A stretch of DNA of 27,835 nt from Bacteroidota bacterium. Its GTDB lineage: Bacteria > Bacteroidota > Bacteroidia > Chitinophagales > Chitinophagaceae. Shown here in pieces: positions 14,732-23,070 of this stretch; the stretch's first letter is position 1, and each line of letters opens with the position of its first letter. The stretch lies in NCBI GenBank assembly GCA_023429825.1, contig JAEZDC010000106.1, forward strand, positions 1 to 27,835, written 5' to 3'. Both the position numbers and the translations under genes were made by a program. A model generated the notes under the pieces. The model saw only the letters and a list, made by a program, of their open reading frames with translations, was not told the DNA's origin and made no database searches.

Positions 14732-17344
14732 TCATCGTATCAATACCACCGTTCCCTTTTTGAATATTCTTTCGTTCTTGTAGTTGATCGCCTGTATCAT
14801 AAAAACATATGTTCCTGATGGTTGTTCAATACCATTAACAGTTCCATCCCATCCTTTACCAATATCACTGGTCTGGTAGATCATCTGCCCATAGCGATTG
14901 AACACTCTGAAAAACTCCAGTTGTTTTATTCCAACAGGTATTGGACGAAGAATATCATTTTTTCTGTCTCTGTTTGGTGTAAAGCCGGTAGGAACAAATA
15001 CTTCAGGGCCGGTTTTAAACACAACGATCTTGATATCATCATCAGCAAAGCAGCCTTCAGCGGTAGTAACCCGCACTCTATAAATCATCGAGTCTATCTC
15101 TTTATTCAAAGTGATTATTGGCGAGGCTACTCCAGGATCGTTTATATAAAAAGCAGGGCTCCAAGAATATGTTGCTCCTCCTTTTGCATTTAATTGCAGT
15201 GGTTCGTCTTCAGTAACAGTAGTATCATTTCCTGCAAATGCTTTTACCTGCGGATATACGACGACGTTCACTGTGTCAAATACAGATTTGGGGCATTCTC
15301 CATTTCCCGTGGCTTTTAAAATATACGCGGTTGTTGCCATAGGACCAGCAACGGGAGATAACGTGTTTCCATTCATCAATGATGAAAGAGGAAACCATGC
15401 AAAGTTTGTTGAAGTAACACTACCGTGTAAAAATGCTCTCTCACCATAACAAATCGCAGTATCTCTACCCGCATTTGCAACAGGGTAGGGAGAAACCCTG
15501 ATTTTAATCGTATCCTTTGCCTGGCACTTACCCAGGTTAGCATTCACAAAATATGTTGTAGGGCAGCAAGGTGCCACTTTCGGGTGCTTAGCTGATGCAT
15601 CGCTTATGGCAAAATTGGGAGTCCATTGATAGTTTAACGCGTGGCTGGCTGTATTAATGAGAATAGAATCTCTGCTGCATATGGCAGTATCAGGCCCTAC
15701 ATTTACTGTTATAAAATCTAAAACATTTACCGTAATTGTATCGGATGCTATACATCCACTTTCATTCAGAGTAACGATATATTTTGTTGTGTCTTTTGGG
15801 AATACATAAGGGTTTGCGGTATTTGTGTTCGAGATATTGTAGTTGGGAGTCCAGGTAAAAATTCCGGAACCATGTGCAATAAGCGGGAGTGTATCTATAC
15901 TACAGATAAGTGTATCCTTAAATGGTAATTGTAAGAAGGGCTTATCTAAAACATTTACTGCTTTAGTGATTGTATCCCGGCAACCTTTGCTGCTACTGAC
16001 GATCAATTGAACATTTCTTGTACCTGGGTTTGGATATTGGTATGTTGGATTTCTTATAATAGATGTGTCCGAAGACATTTCTGTTTCACCAAAATCCCAT
16101 TTCCATTTGTTTACAACTCCATATGCTGCAGTTGTTGCATCTGTAAACTGAAACGGGGTTTGAAAACAACTTCCATGAAAGTTAAAACCAGGCGTGAAGC
16201 CGGGGAAAACCCTAACCATAGAAGTAGCTGTATCACTGCATTCTTCGTTTCTATTGATGATTAGGGTTAAAACGTATACACCTGTATCCGGATAGGTAAA
16301 TGTGGGCACAGGAAGATTAGATGTGTCATCAGTATTCGGATTAACTCCGAAATCCCAGTAATAAGAATGAATGCCTGAAGAAGCTGACTCATTTAAGAAA
16401 GCAGAAGTATAACTATTGCACATTATATATTCCGGCTTAAGAGTAGCTGCAATAAAATCGCAATCCCCAACTTTTAAAATAAAGTCTTTTCTATGCTCGC
16501 TAATGGGTACACCATTTCGCCATTCAGTAACACATACGTTCACAACATATCTACCAAAAGCAGCAGGAGCAACGCCCGTGATAACTCCGGTAACAGGGTT
16601 AATTGTAACAGTGCTTCCCAAGGGTTCTCCGCCATTATATGGTGGCGCATAGGCAACAGGAGAAAGTGTAAAAGTGCCTGACGGTGGTGCGTTTTGGTTG
16701 CCGGTAGAACCGCCAAGATATGCTTCGCAAAACGCGTAGCTTAAAGAATCACCATCAGGATCACTAGCGCTAAAATCCAGAAGAAAATCTCTCGCTGCAC
16801 ACACGAGTGCTGTATCTTTTACGACAAACTCAGGGCTACTATTATAACCCGAAGGCAACACAGCAGTTCCCGGAATTTTTGCAAGATAGGTTGCGCCGAT
16901 CTGTCCACCTGTAGTGTTTGCTAAGCCATTAGCTCTGCAACATCTTGCCCAGGTAAGTGTATAACCTGTAGCACTTCTTGGCAAGGTGATAGAATTGCTA
17001 TAAATAGCTACCTGGTAACAAACTTCCGGGTTACCTATAATACATGATACAGAATTAGGGGTGATGCTGATCGAGTTAACTCCACCCTGCAATTGAAGTG
17101 TAACAGATTGTACTAAAGTGAGCGACGGATTAATATAAACACCAACATTTACAATCTCTGAAGCTAGCTGCGGTCCTGTAGAGTTACACTCTCTGAAAAG
17201 CCGCATTGTGATAAGATAAACATCACTGTTTCCATCTGCTCCCGGACCTACATATTTATATTGCAATTCTCCTCCTGCAATATGAGCAGCATGAAGGCTG
17301 GTGCTTAACACCAGTAGTAGCAATATAAAGCGTAGTTTTCTCAA
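14732..17344 (-). CDS. PKD and Ig-like secreted protein with T9SS type B sorting domain
   Basis: An 870-residue surface protein. Residues 1-19 are a signal peptide (MRKLRFILLLLVLSTSLHA). A ~280-residue N-terminal region follows, opening AHIAGGELQYKYVG and including SASDPDGDSLSYAF; this type of N-terminus recurs in Bacteroidota gliding-associated proteins. Two PKD-like repeats (YYWDFGVN and WKWDFGETE) lie at ~310-465, then about three Ig-like modules of the D-T-x-I/L-C/I form, and a CHU_C type B sorting domain from ~782 (VFVPTGFTPNRDRKND to GTVVLIR). The start is TTG, overlapping the stop of the upstream hydrolase in TTGA, so translation is probably coupled. Related in modular style to the tandem giants across the aquaporin gene, but not a copy of them. 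Ligand unknown. Confidence 0.9.
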   Translation of the reverse strand: MRKLRFILLLLVLSTSLHAAHIAGGELQYKYVGPGADGNSDVYLITMRLFRECNSTGPQLASEIVNVGVYINPSLTLVQSVTLQLQGGVNSISITPNSVSCIIGNPEVCYQVAIYSNSITLPRSATGYTLTWARCCRANGLANTTGGQIGATYLAKIPGTAVLPSGYNSSPEFVVKDTALVCAARDFLLDFSASDPDGDSLSYAFCEAYLGGSTGNQNAPPSGTFTLSPVAYAPPYNGGEPLGSTVTINPVTGVITGVAPAAFGRYVVNVCVTEWRNGVPISEHRKDFILKVGDCDFIAATLKPEYIMCNSYTSAFLNESASSGIHSYYWDFGVNPNTDDTSNLPVPTFTYPDTGVYVLTLIINRNEECSDTATSMVRVFPGFTPGFNFHGSCFQTPFQFTDATTAAYGVVNKWKWDFGETEMSSDTSIIRNPTYQYPNPGTRNVQLIVSSSKGCRDTITKAVNVLDKPFLQLPFKDTLICSIDTLPLIAHGSGIFTWTPNYNISNTNTANPYVFPKDTTKYIVTLNESGCIASDTITVNVLDFITVNVGPDTAICSRDSILINTASHALNYQWTPNFAISDASAKHPKVAPCCPTTYFVNANLGKCQAKDTIKIRVSPYPVANAGRDTAICYGERAFLHGSVTSTNFAWFPLSSLMNGNTLSPVAGPMATTAYILKATGNGECPKSVFDTVNVVVYPQVKAFAGNDTTVTEDEPLQLNAKGGATYSWSPAFYINDPGVASPIITLNKEIDSMIYRVRVTTAEGCFADDDIKIVVFKTGPEVFVPTGFTPNRDRKNDILRPIPVGIKQLEFFRVFNRYGQMIYQTSDIGKGWDGTVNGIEQPSGTYVFMIQAINYKNERIFKKGTVVLIR

Positions 17345-18147
17345 TCGACTTTTGAAATAAAATCAAGGATATACTGATTCACCTTTTCCGTTGCCTCAAG
17401 CATTGCCATATGACCAACATTTTCTAAAACGTGTATGAATGCTACGGTTGGTAAACTTGATTGTTCTAATACATCTTTAATGGGTGCAGCAACATCTTCT
17501 GTTCCGGCTATTATGAATACCGGCACCTTTGTATTCTTCAAAGCACCAGACCTGTCTGGCCTGTTCATCATCGCGGTATAATACTGTTGACATGCAAGTG
17601 TATCGAATGATCTGGCTTTTTCTATCAACTCATTTACTACTTCAGCATGCTGCTCTTTAAAGTTAGCGGAAAACAGGTTAGGTATTGTATTTTTCAGGAA
17701 GGAATAAGCGCCATGTTTTTCCATCAATTCAATTCCTCTTTGGCGATTTTCTTTTTTTTCGTCTGTATCAGGGTAAACTGTTGAATTGATGAATCCGAAA
17801 CCGCTGACCATATTCGGATATAGTTGCTCGAAAGCAAGTGTAATATATCCTCCCATGCTGTGCCCCAATATTATACAGCGCTCTATTTTTTCGTGTAGGA
17901 GTAAGGCGTGAATACATATTGCATAATCTCCAAGAGTGATAGCTTGAGACAAACCTTCAAGTATAGAACTTTTGCCGCTCCCCGGAATATCAGGAGTAAT
18001 AACAAGACAGTGATCTTTGAGAAATTTTACTTGCTTATCCCAGATAGTACTGTCTTCACCGAAACCATGTACTAATACAACAGGTGTTCCCGAACCTTCC
18101 ATTCGGTAAGAGATGTTGGTAGTGAAGTATTGAAAATTTTTTAGCAC
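17341..18147 (-). CDS. Alpha/beta-fold hydrolase
   Basis: A 268-residue soluble serine hydrolase of the alpha/beta superfamily. The oxyanion-hole motif is HGFGE (from His27); the nucleophile elbow is GHSMGG with Ser97; the acid is probably Asp218 in AGTEDVAAP and the base His246 in NVGHMAMLE, so the triad appears complete. Helical lid residues lie about 125-200. The fold covers esterases, lactonases and haloperoxidase-like enzymes, and the substrate cannot be read from the sequence. The start is GTG at 18147, as no in-frame ATG gives the complete first strand. It lies 25 nt after lnt and overlaps the secreted PKD protein by 4 bp, so the three genes very probably form one operon. Confidence 0.9.
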   Translation of the reverse strand: MLKNFQYFTTNISYRMEGSGTPVVLVHGFGEDSTIWDKQVKFLKDHCLVITPDIPGSGKSSILEGLSQAITLGDYAICIHALLLHEKIERCIILGHSMGGYITLAFEQLYPNMVSGFGFINSTVYPDTDEKKENRQRGIELMEKHGAYSFLKNTIPNLFSANFKEQHAEVVNELIEKARSFDTLACQQYYTAMMNRPDRSGALKNTKVPVFIIAGTEDVAAPIKDVLEQSSLPTVAFIHVLENVGHMAMLEATEKVNQYILDFISKVD

Positions 18148-18172
18148 AGGGACGAGTTTTGGCGTTTTATGG

Positions 18173-19744
18173 TCAACGTTTCACACGGTGAAAAATCCAG
18201 TCAGCAACCATCCATAATACCAACAATCCTGCCAGCAGCATTAATCCACGATAGATAAAATCCCCATGTTTTACATAGTAAGTTTTTACATCTGTAACAG
18301 GGATATTCGCCTTAATAGTTGCAGCTTTATCCCAAGGCTGAGTTTCAAGTATGTTGCCGTACGAATCAATGACCGCCGAGATGCCGGTATTCGCACTTCT
18401 TGCAATCCATTTACGTGTTTCTATCGCTCTAAGTTTTGCAAAAGCGAGATGTTGTTTATGACCAGGCGTATTGCCCCACCATCCATCGTTAGTGATAATG
18501 GTTAATAGGTTAGCTCCTTTCTGTACATAACTCGCTACATATTCCCCATAAATACTTTCGTAGCAGATAATTGGGGCTGAAGCAAAAGGATTATCTGCAT
18601 TTTGAAAAACCACAGATGCGCTGTCTTTAGCATAACCCCCGGTAGTTCCGCCAAATTGTTCGAAAACAGGCCCTAAGAAGTTAAGGAAGGTGGGTAGGGT
18701 TTCTACTCCGGGAACCAGCTTACTTTTTACATAGAACTGGTGTGGTTTGTTTGATTGTAAAGTAATTGCTGCGTTATACGAATCATAAAAAATTCCGTTG
18801 GATGTTTTTCTTGCATATGGTGATCCTGGTTTTTCAGAGCCATACCATTTGTAGGTTTCAATACCTGTAAGTAAGGTAAGGCCAGGATTACGATTTAAAA
18901 AATCAAACACAGGCTGGTATTCAGGTTTGATGTCAATTTCGTTCACAGCTATTGCTGCAGATAATGCAGTCTCAGGCCAGATCAGTAGTTTGGTTGAAGT
19001 ATCAATTGCAGATTGGGAAAGCTGAAGCAGTATTTGTATTTGTTGGCCGGTAGTTGTTTGGTCAAATTTGCCATAAGGATCTATGTTAGGCTGAACGATA
19101 ACTACCGAAGGAGAACCGGTTAAATCTTTTTTATTCGTAACATTCAAAATGTATGACCACACAATGGGTAAGAGTAAAAGCACGACAGTTGAGACTGCTT
19201 TTATTTTTTTTGAAATTATACCTGCGCCGAATAACCAGTCATACATCAAGATGTTTACCACTAATATCCATAAGCTGCCTCCACCTATACCAGTATACTC
19301 ATACCATTGCACCCAATCTGTTTGATTAGCGAAAACATTTCCAAGGTTCAGCCAGGGCCAACTTAATTGCCAGTTTAAATGGATATATTCAAAAGCCATC
19401 CAAAAACATGCAAGAGCGAAATAAGATGTTGTTTTATCAAGCCTTTTTTTGAAAATATGATACCCCCACCATGGCAGGCACATCAATAAGCTATTTGCAA
19501 GTATGGCCATTATGGCACCGACAAGTGTGGCATTTACGATCCACCATGTTGCAAGCAAATTCCAAATGAACATCGTCAAATATGTAAGACCAAAAAAACG
19601 TTTACTCTTGGTTATTTTATCAGCGCATAACAACAGAGGTATAAAAGCTAAAAAGATGATAGGAGTAAGAGGCGACATTGGCCACGCCGCCCACAACAAT
19701 ATTCCCGATGAAAGAGATAAGAATAACGGATTGATATTTTTCAA
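18173..19744 (-). CDS. lnt: Apolipoprotein N-acyltransferase
   Basis: An inner-membrane enzyme of 523 residues that transfers an acyl chain from a phospholipid to the N-terminal cysteine of lipoproteins, the last step of lipoprotein maturation. An N-terminal part with several hydrophobic helices (residues ~5-200) precedes a nitrilase-fold domain beginning SVVIVQPNIDPYGKF. The catalytic triad is visible: Glu258 in LIWPETALS, Lys342 in KSKLVPGVE and Cys394 in PIICYES (E. coli Glu267, Lys335, Cys387). A last helix anchors the C-terminus. The start is TTG at 19744; a stop four codons upstream rules out a longer protein. The lipoprotein gene upstream is separated by a terminator, so lnt probably has its own promoter in the ~40-nt gap or depends on read-through; TAAAATTG at 19756-19749 is a weak -7 candidate. 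Confidence 0.95.
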   Translation of the reverse strand: MKNINPLFLSLSSGILLWAAWPMSPLTPIIFLAFIPLLLCADKITKSKRFFGLTYLTMFIWNLLATWWIVNATLVGAIMAILANSLLMCLPWWGYHIFKKRLDKTTSYFALACFWMAFEYIHLNWQLSWPWLNLGNVFANQTDWVQWYEYTGIGGGSLWILVVNILMYDWLFGAGIISKKIKAVSTVVLLLLPIVWSYILNVTNKKDLTGSPSVVIVQPNIDPYGKFDQTTTGQQIQILLQLSQSAIDTSTKLLIWPETALSAAIAVNEIDIKPEYQPVFDFLNRNPGLTLLTGIETYKWYGSEKPGSPYARKTSNGIFYDSYNAAITLQSNKPHQFYVKSKLVPGVETLPTFLNFLGPVFEQFGGTTGGYAKDSASVVFQNADNPFASAPIICYESIYGEYVASYVQKGANLLTIITNDGWWGNTPGHKQHLAFAKLRAIETRKWIARSANTGISAVIDSYGNILETQPWDKAATIKANIPVTDVKTYYVKHGDFIYRGLMLLAGLLVLWMVADWIFHRVKR

Positions 19745-19782
19745 GTAACAATTTTAGCGGAAGTTCGGGATTATTAGATGAA

Positions 19783-19809
19783 GAAAAAAGGGAACTAAAT
19801 GTTCCCTTT
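19783..19809 (-). terminator. Rho-independent terminator of the lipoprotein gene
   Basis: AAAGGGAAC (19787-19795) and GTTCCCTTT (19801-19809) form a perfect 9-bp stem with a TAAAT loop. On the minus strand it is followed by a T-rich tract and directly abuts the TAG of the lipoprotein gene at 19810. Confidence 0.85.
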
Positions 19810-21003
19810 CTAGTAACGACTATAATAGCTCCTGAAGCGGTGGGATGCTTCTGATTCTATTTGTCGTAACAACTCATCAATTATTTCATTTTGCCTGTAA
19901 TTGTTATTATAACGATCAGGCCTGTTATTCAGTAAAGATTTATCACTTGCGGATAAAGCCCTTTCATCTCCTGTATAAGTTGCGAATTCAGTATACCACT
20001 GGCGCTGCCCTCTAATAACATCACTCCATAAGTAATTGCCTTTTGTATCACGGGCTGTGACCATCAGATCAGCTTCACTTGAATATGTTCTTCTTGTCTG
20101 GTTGATGGTTGCATATACTTTAGCATATTCTCTTACAATCGAATCGGGTTTATAAACGATCTCTTTAACCACAATGTCCTTCGATACTCTTCGTGAATTG
20201 TTGTTATCATAAAATCGCCCAATGTCAATATTCCTTAATCCAATTTCTAAAATTTCATCTACTCTTGCATTTCCGTCTCTTACATCGAATTCACTTACAA
20301 ATTGTATAAACTCATTCCCGCCTTGAAATCTTAGGTTTCTTGCCAGGTCCTGGTGGAAATTTCTGAGCTTAAAAGAAGAATTATAAAGGTTGTGATTATT
20401 GTTATTATAACCATTGTTGTAATATCCATTGTTATAGCTATTGCGAAGATCATCTGTAGATACAATCATAATCCGCACTATAGCTGCTTCATAAGCTTCT
20501 TTCATTTTTTGCTGAACATCTATAGAGTTTTTGAACCTTGAAGCCGTATTGAATATTCTATATGCTTCCCGATACGACCTCTTATTGTTTTCGTTCATTA
20601 ATGCTACCCCTCTTTCGTAATAGATATCACCAGTTCTCTCTTTATATGTTTCTACATAAGAGGAATAATCAACTGCGTCTACAACTTTTTTTGCTTCAGG
20701 TGAGTTGTTGATAGCGTCGTACATTTTCTGAAGCTCCCGATATTCATTGTAGATCTGTTCGTATTTGTTATCGGAATTGCTTGCAGAAAGAGTGCTGATC
20801 TTGCTTTCATGATCTTTTACTGCATGATCGTATGCATTCCTAAGTAAGTTCTTTGTGTCTTCATCATAACCTTTCTTTTGCAACTGCTTAACAGCTAATT
20901 CCACTGCATCTTCATAATTGCCTTTTTCATAAGCTTTAATAGCCGTCTTACAACTTCCTAAAAGAAAGGTAGCGATAATGAGAAGGGAGTATAATTTGTT
21001 CAT
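19810..21003 (-). CDS. Putative lipoprotein with TPR-like helices (unrecognised)
   Basis: A 397-residue lipoprotein I cannot name. The N-terminus is a clear type II signal peptide with lipobox LGSC at residues 15-18, making Cys18 the acylated residue. Residues ~20-60 (AYEKGNYEDAVELAVKQLQ) and ~125-160 (YYERGVALM, YREAYRIFNTAS) resemble tetratricopeptide helices. A low-complexity segment at ~187-210, rich in Asn and Tyr, separates this helical half from a C-terminal half of predicted beta character (VSKDIVVKEIVYKPDSIVREYAKVYATI). The N-terminal half suggests protein-protein interactions at the periplasmic face of a membrane. It ends in a strong terminator and is divergent from the ABC exporter. 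Its product would be a substrate of the neighbouring Lnt, as would all lipoproteins, so this does not imply a specific link. Confidence 0.85.
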   Translation of the reverse strand: MNKLYSLLIIATFLLGSCKTAIKAYEKGNYEDAVELAVKQLQKKGYDEDTKNLLRNAYDHAVKDHESKISTLSASNSDNKYEQIYNEYRELQKMYDAINNSPEAKKVVDAVDYSSYVETYKERTGDIYYERGVALMNENNKRSYREAYRIFNTASRFKNSIDVQQKMKEAYEAAIVRIMIVSTDDLRNSYNNGYYNNGYNNNNHNLYNSSFKLRNFHQDLARNLRFQGGNEFIQFVSEFDVRDGNARVDEILEIGLRNIDIGRFYDNNNSRRVSKDIVVKEIVYKPDSIVREYAKVYATINQTRRTYSSEADLMVTARDTKGNYLWSDVIRGQRQWYTEFATYTGDERALSASDKSLLNNRPDRYNNNYRQNEIIDELLRQIESEASHRFRSYYSRY

Positions 21004-21059
21004 AGTTTGGGGTTTTTATAGTTAGAGCAAAAGCTTATCCAAAGGCTTACTTAATAATG

Positions 21060-21108
21060 TTATTTAAAGCTGTTTTAACAAAGAAGAACTGTTTATTTAA
21101 GCGGTTTA
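21060..21108. repeat. Imperfect direct repeat between divergent lipoprotein and ABC genes
   Basis: TTATTTAAAGCTGTTTTA (21060-21077) recurs as TTATTTAAGCGGTTTA (21093-21108), differing by two single-base gaps and one substitution. The copies start 33 bp apart, close to three helical turns, just upstream of the promoter-like box of the ABC gene. Tandem binding of a regulator is possible, but the sequence is AT-rich and chance is not excluded. Confidence 0.4.
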
Positions 21109-21110
21109 TC

Positions 21111-21137
21111 TTGTGTCTGCCTCATCCTTTATCTTTG
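21111..21137 (+). promoter_or_regulatory. Promoter-like boxes before the ABC exporter gene
   Basis: TATCTTTG (21130-21137) is an exact TAnnTTTG box, with TTG at 21111-21113 after a slightly short 16-nt spacer. It ends only 7 nt before the TTG start at 21145, so a transcript from it would be nearly leaderless. Confidence 0.5.
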
Positions 21138-21144
21138 AAGCGCT

Positions 21145-22980
21145 TTGAAACATTTACGATCGCTCAATCATTATTTTCTTAAGTATAGGAACCGGTTATT
21201 CGCCGGAGTTTTCTTTATCGTTGCATCCAACTATTTTGCTGTATTAGCGCCGCAGATTACTGGGTATGTGGTTAGTAAAGTGTCCGCTTTATTGAACAAT
21301 GAAACGGTTATTAATAATCAAAGAGAGCACGATGTACTTGTAAATCTATTCATCGGATGGAGCGAACAGAATTTTTCGGGTAATTCATTTATTGCACTCG
21401 CATCTATTACGATTCTTGTGCTCGCTTTGCTAAGTGGGTTATTCATGTTCTTCATGCGGCAGACCATCATTGTAATGAGCAGGCATATAGAGTATGATCA
21501 GAAAAATGAAATTTTCAAACATTACCAGCAGTTGGATGCTAACTTTTACAAAACTCACAACACCGGCGACCTGATGAACCGCATCAGTGAAGATGTAAGC
21601 CGGGTGAGAATGTATACAGGCCCTGCGGTAATGTATCTTACTAACCTTGTGATCAGGATATCACTCTGCACTTATTTTATGGTGCTCAAAGATCCCAAGC
21701 TCACATTATATGTATTAGCCCCGTTACCACTGCTTGCGATCGTTATATATTTTGTGAACAGTATCATTAATAAGAAAAGTGAAAGAATACAGGCTTTGTT
21801 ATCTGATCTCACTACTAATGCACAGCAATCTTATTCAGGCATACGAGTGATCAAATCATATGTGCAGGAGAAAGCCATGATCCGCTTCTTTAATAAGAAT
21901 ACTGATGATTATAAAGACAACGCCGTTGGTCTTGCAAAAGTGGAGGCAATATACTTTCCGAGTATGGCATTGATGATAGGATTGAGTACCCTCATCACCG
22001 TAATGGTGGGAGGTTTGCAGGTATTGGACGGAACGTTGTCTGTAGGCGTAATTGTTGAGTTTGTGATCTATATCAATATGCTGACATTTCCCGTGAGTGC
22101 GATAGGGTGGGTTGCCAGTATGATACAAAGAGCTGCAGCATCCCAAAAAAGGATCAATGAGTTTATGCAAACTGATCCGGTGATCAAAGACAATCATTCT
22201 AACGCAAAAATCGATCTGGGGGGAAATATTGCATTCAAAGCCGTAGATTTTGTGTATCCGCACACGGGCATCAGGGCATTGAAGCATTTTAATTTCACTA
22301 TTAATAAAGGTGATAAGGTGATGATTCTTGGAAAGACAGGAAGTGGAAAATCTACTATTGCTCAATTGCTTCTTCGATTTTATGATATTACAGAAGGATC
22401 CGTGACCATTAACGGGCATTCAATAAATGAAATTCCCTTGAAGCAATTAAGAGAAAATATTGCTTACGTTCCACAGGATGTATTTCTGTTTAGTGATACA
22501 ATAACGAATAACATCAATTTTGGTATGAGCGATAAAGGCGATGTTTTGAATACTGAAAGGGCAGCACAATTCTCGAGCATCCATAAAGAGATACAATCTT
22601 TCACTGAAGGATATGACACTATGGTGGGAGAAAGAGGCGTAACACTCTCAGGTGGTCAGAAGCAAAGGATATCCATTGCACGGGCGTTGATGAAGGATGC
22701 GGATATTGTAATATTTGATGATTGCCTGAGTGCCGTAGATGCCAAAACTGAGCATGAGATCAGCGCTAACCTGAAAGAATACTTGGAACAAAAAACTGCT
22801 ATTATCATAACACATCGAATTATCTCTTCTATTCATTTCGATAAGATCATTGTGATGCAAAACGGCAAAATTGCGGAGGAGGGTACACATCACGAACTGC
22901 TTACCAGGCAAGGTTTATATGCTGAGATACTAAGGATGCAATCAGCAGGTTATGATACCGATAACATGGCAAATAATTAG
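21145..22980 (+). CDS. ABC exporter half-transporter, fused TMD-NBD (MdlA/YheI-like)
   Basis: A 611-residue inner-membrane exporter with an N-terminal six-helix domain (~15-340) and a C-terminal ATPase domain (~360-600). The Walker A motif is GKTGSGKST at 396-404, the signature LSGGQ at 501-505 and the H-loop His557 in ITHRI. The Walker B motif ends FDD (Asp525-Asp526) in VIFDDCLSAVD: the usual catalytic Glu is Asp. The DD-x-LSAVD form is typical of the MdlA/YheI side of heterodimeric exporters, but no partner gene is next to it. The start is TTG at 21145, supported by the family-like N-terminus MKHLRSLNHYFLKYRNRLF. The substrate cannot be read; lipids, peptides or drugs are all known in the family. 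Confidence 0.93.
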   Translation: MKHLRSLNHYFLKYRNRLFAGVFFIVASNYFAVLAPQITGYVVSKVSALLNNETVINNQREHDVLVNLFIGWSEQNFSGNSFIALASITILVLALLSGLFMFFMRQTIIVMSRHIEYDQKNEIFKHYQQLDANFYKTHNTGDLMNRISEDVSRVRMYTGPAVMYLTNLVIRISLCTYFMVLKDPKLTLYVLAPLPLLAIVIYFVNSIINKKSERIQALLSDLTTNAQQSYSGIRVIKSYVQEKAMIRFFNKNTDDYKDNAVGLAKVEAIYFPSMALMIGLSTLITVMVGGLQVLDGTLSVGVIVEFVIYINMLTFPVSAIGWVASMIQRAAASQKRINEFMQTDPVIKDNHSNAKIDLGGNIAFKAVDFVYPHTGIRALKHFNFTINKGDKVMILGKTGSGKSTIAQLLLRFYDITEGSVTINGHSINEIPLKQLRENIAYVPQDVFLFSDTITNNINFGMSDKGDVLNTERAAQFSSIHKEIQSFTEGYDTMVGERGVTLSGGQKQRISIARALMKDADIVIFDDCLSAVDAKTEHEISANLKEYLEQKTAIIITHRIISSIHFDKIIVMQNGKIAEEGTHHELLTRQGLYAEILRMQSAGYDTDNMANN

Positions 22981-23003
22981 TATACCATCTAATTTGCAAA
23001 AAT

Positions 23004-23033
23004 TTTGGTAAATGTGAAACAATCCTATATTTG
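23004..23033 (+). promoter_or_regulatory. Promoter of the DUF3276 gene
   Basis: TTTG (23004-23007), an 18-nt spacer, and TATATTTG (23026-23033) make a full match to the Bacteroidota promoter pattern. Transcription would begin near 23040, which excludes a translation start at the in-frame GTG codons (23005, 23008, 23014) that overlap or precede the boxes. Confidence 0.8.
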
Positions 23034-23070
23034 TGACACATCTAAAAAGCATAAACTAAAACTCAAAAAA

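Noticed and set aside
21856..22419. A 187-codon open frame antisense to the ABC exporter
   Set aside because: It lies wholly inside a well-conserved gene, its translation is rich in Cys, His and Ser with no recognisable domain, and it has no promoter-like box.
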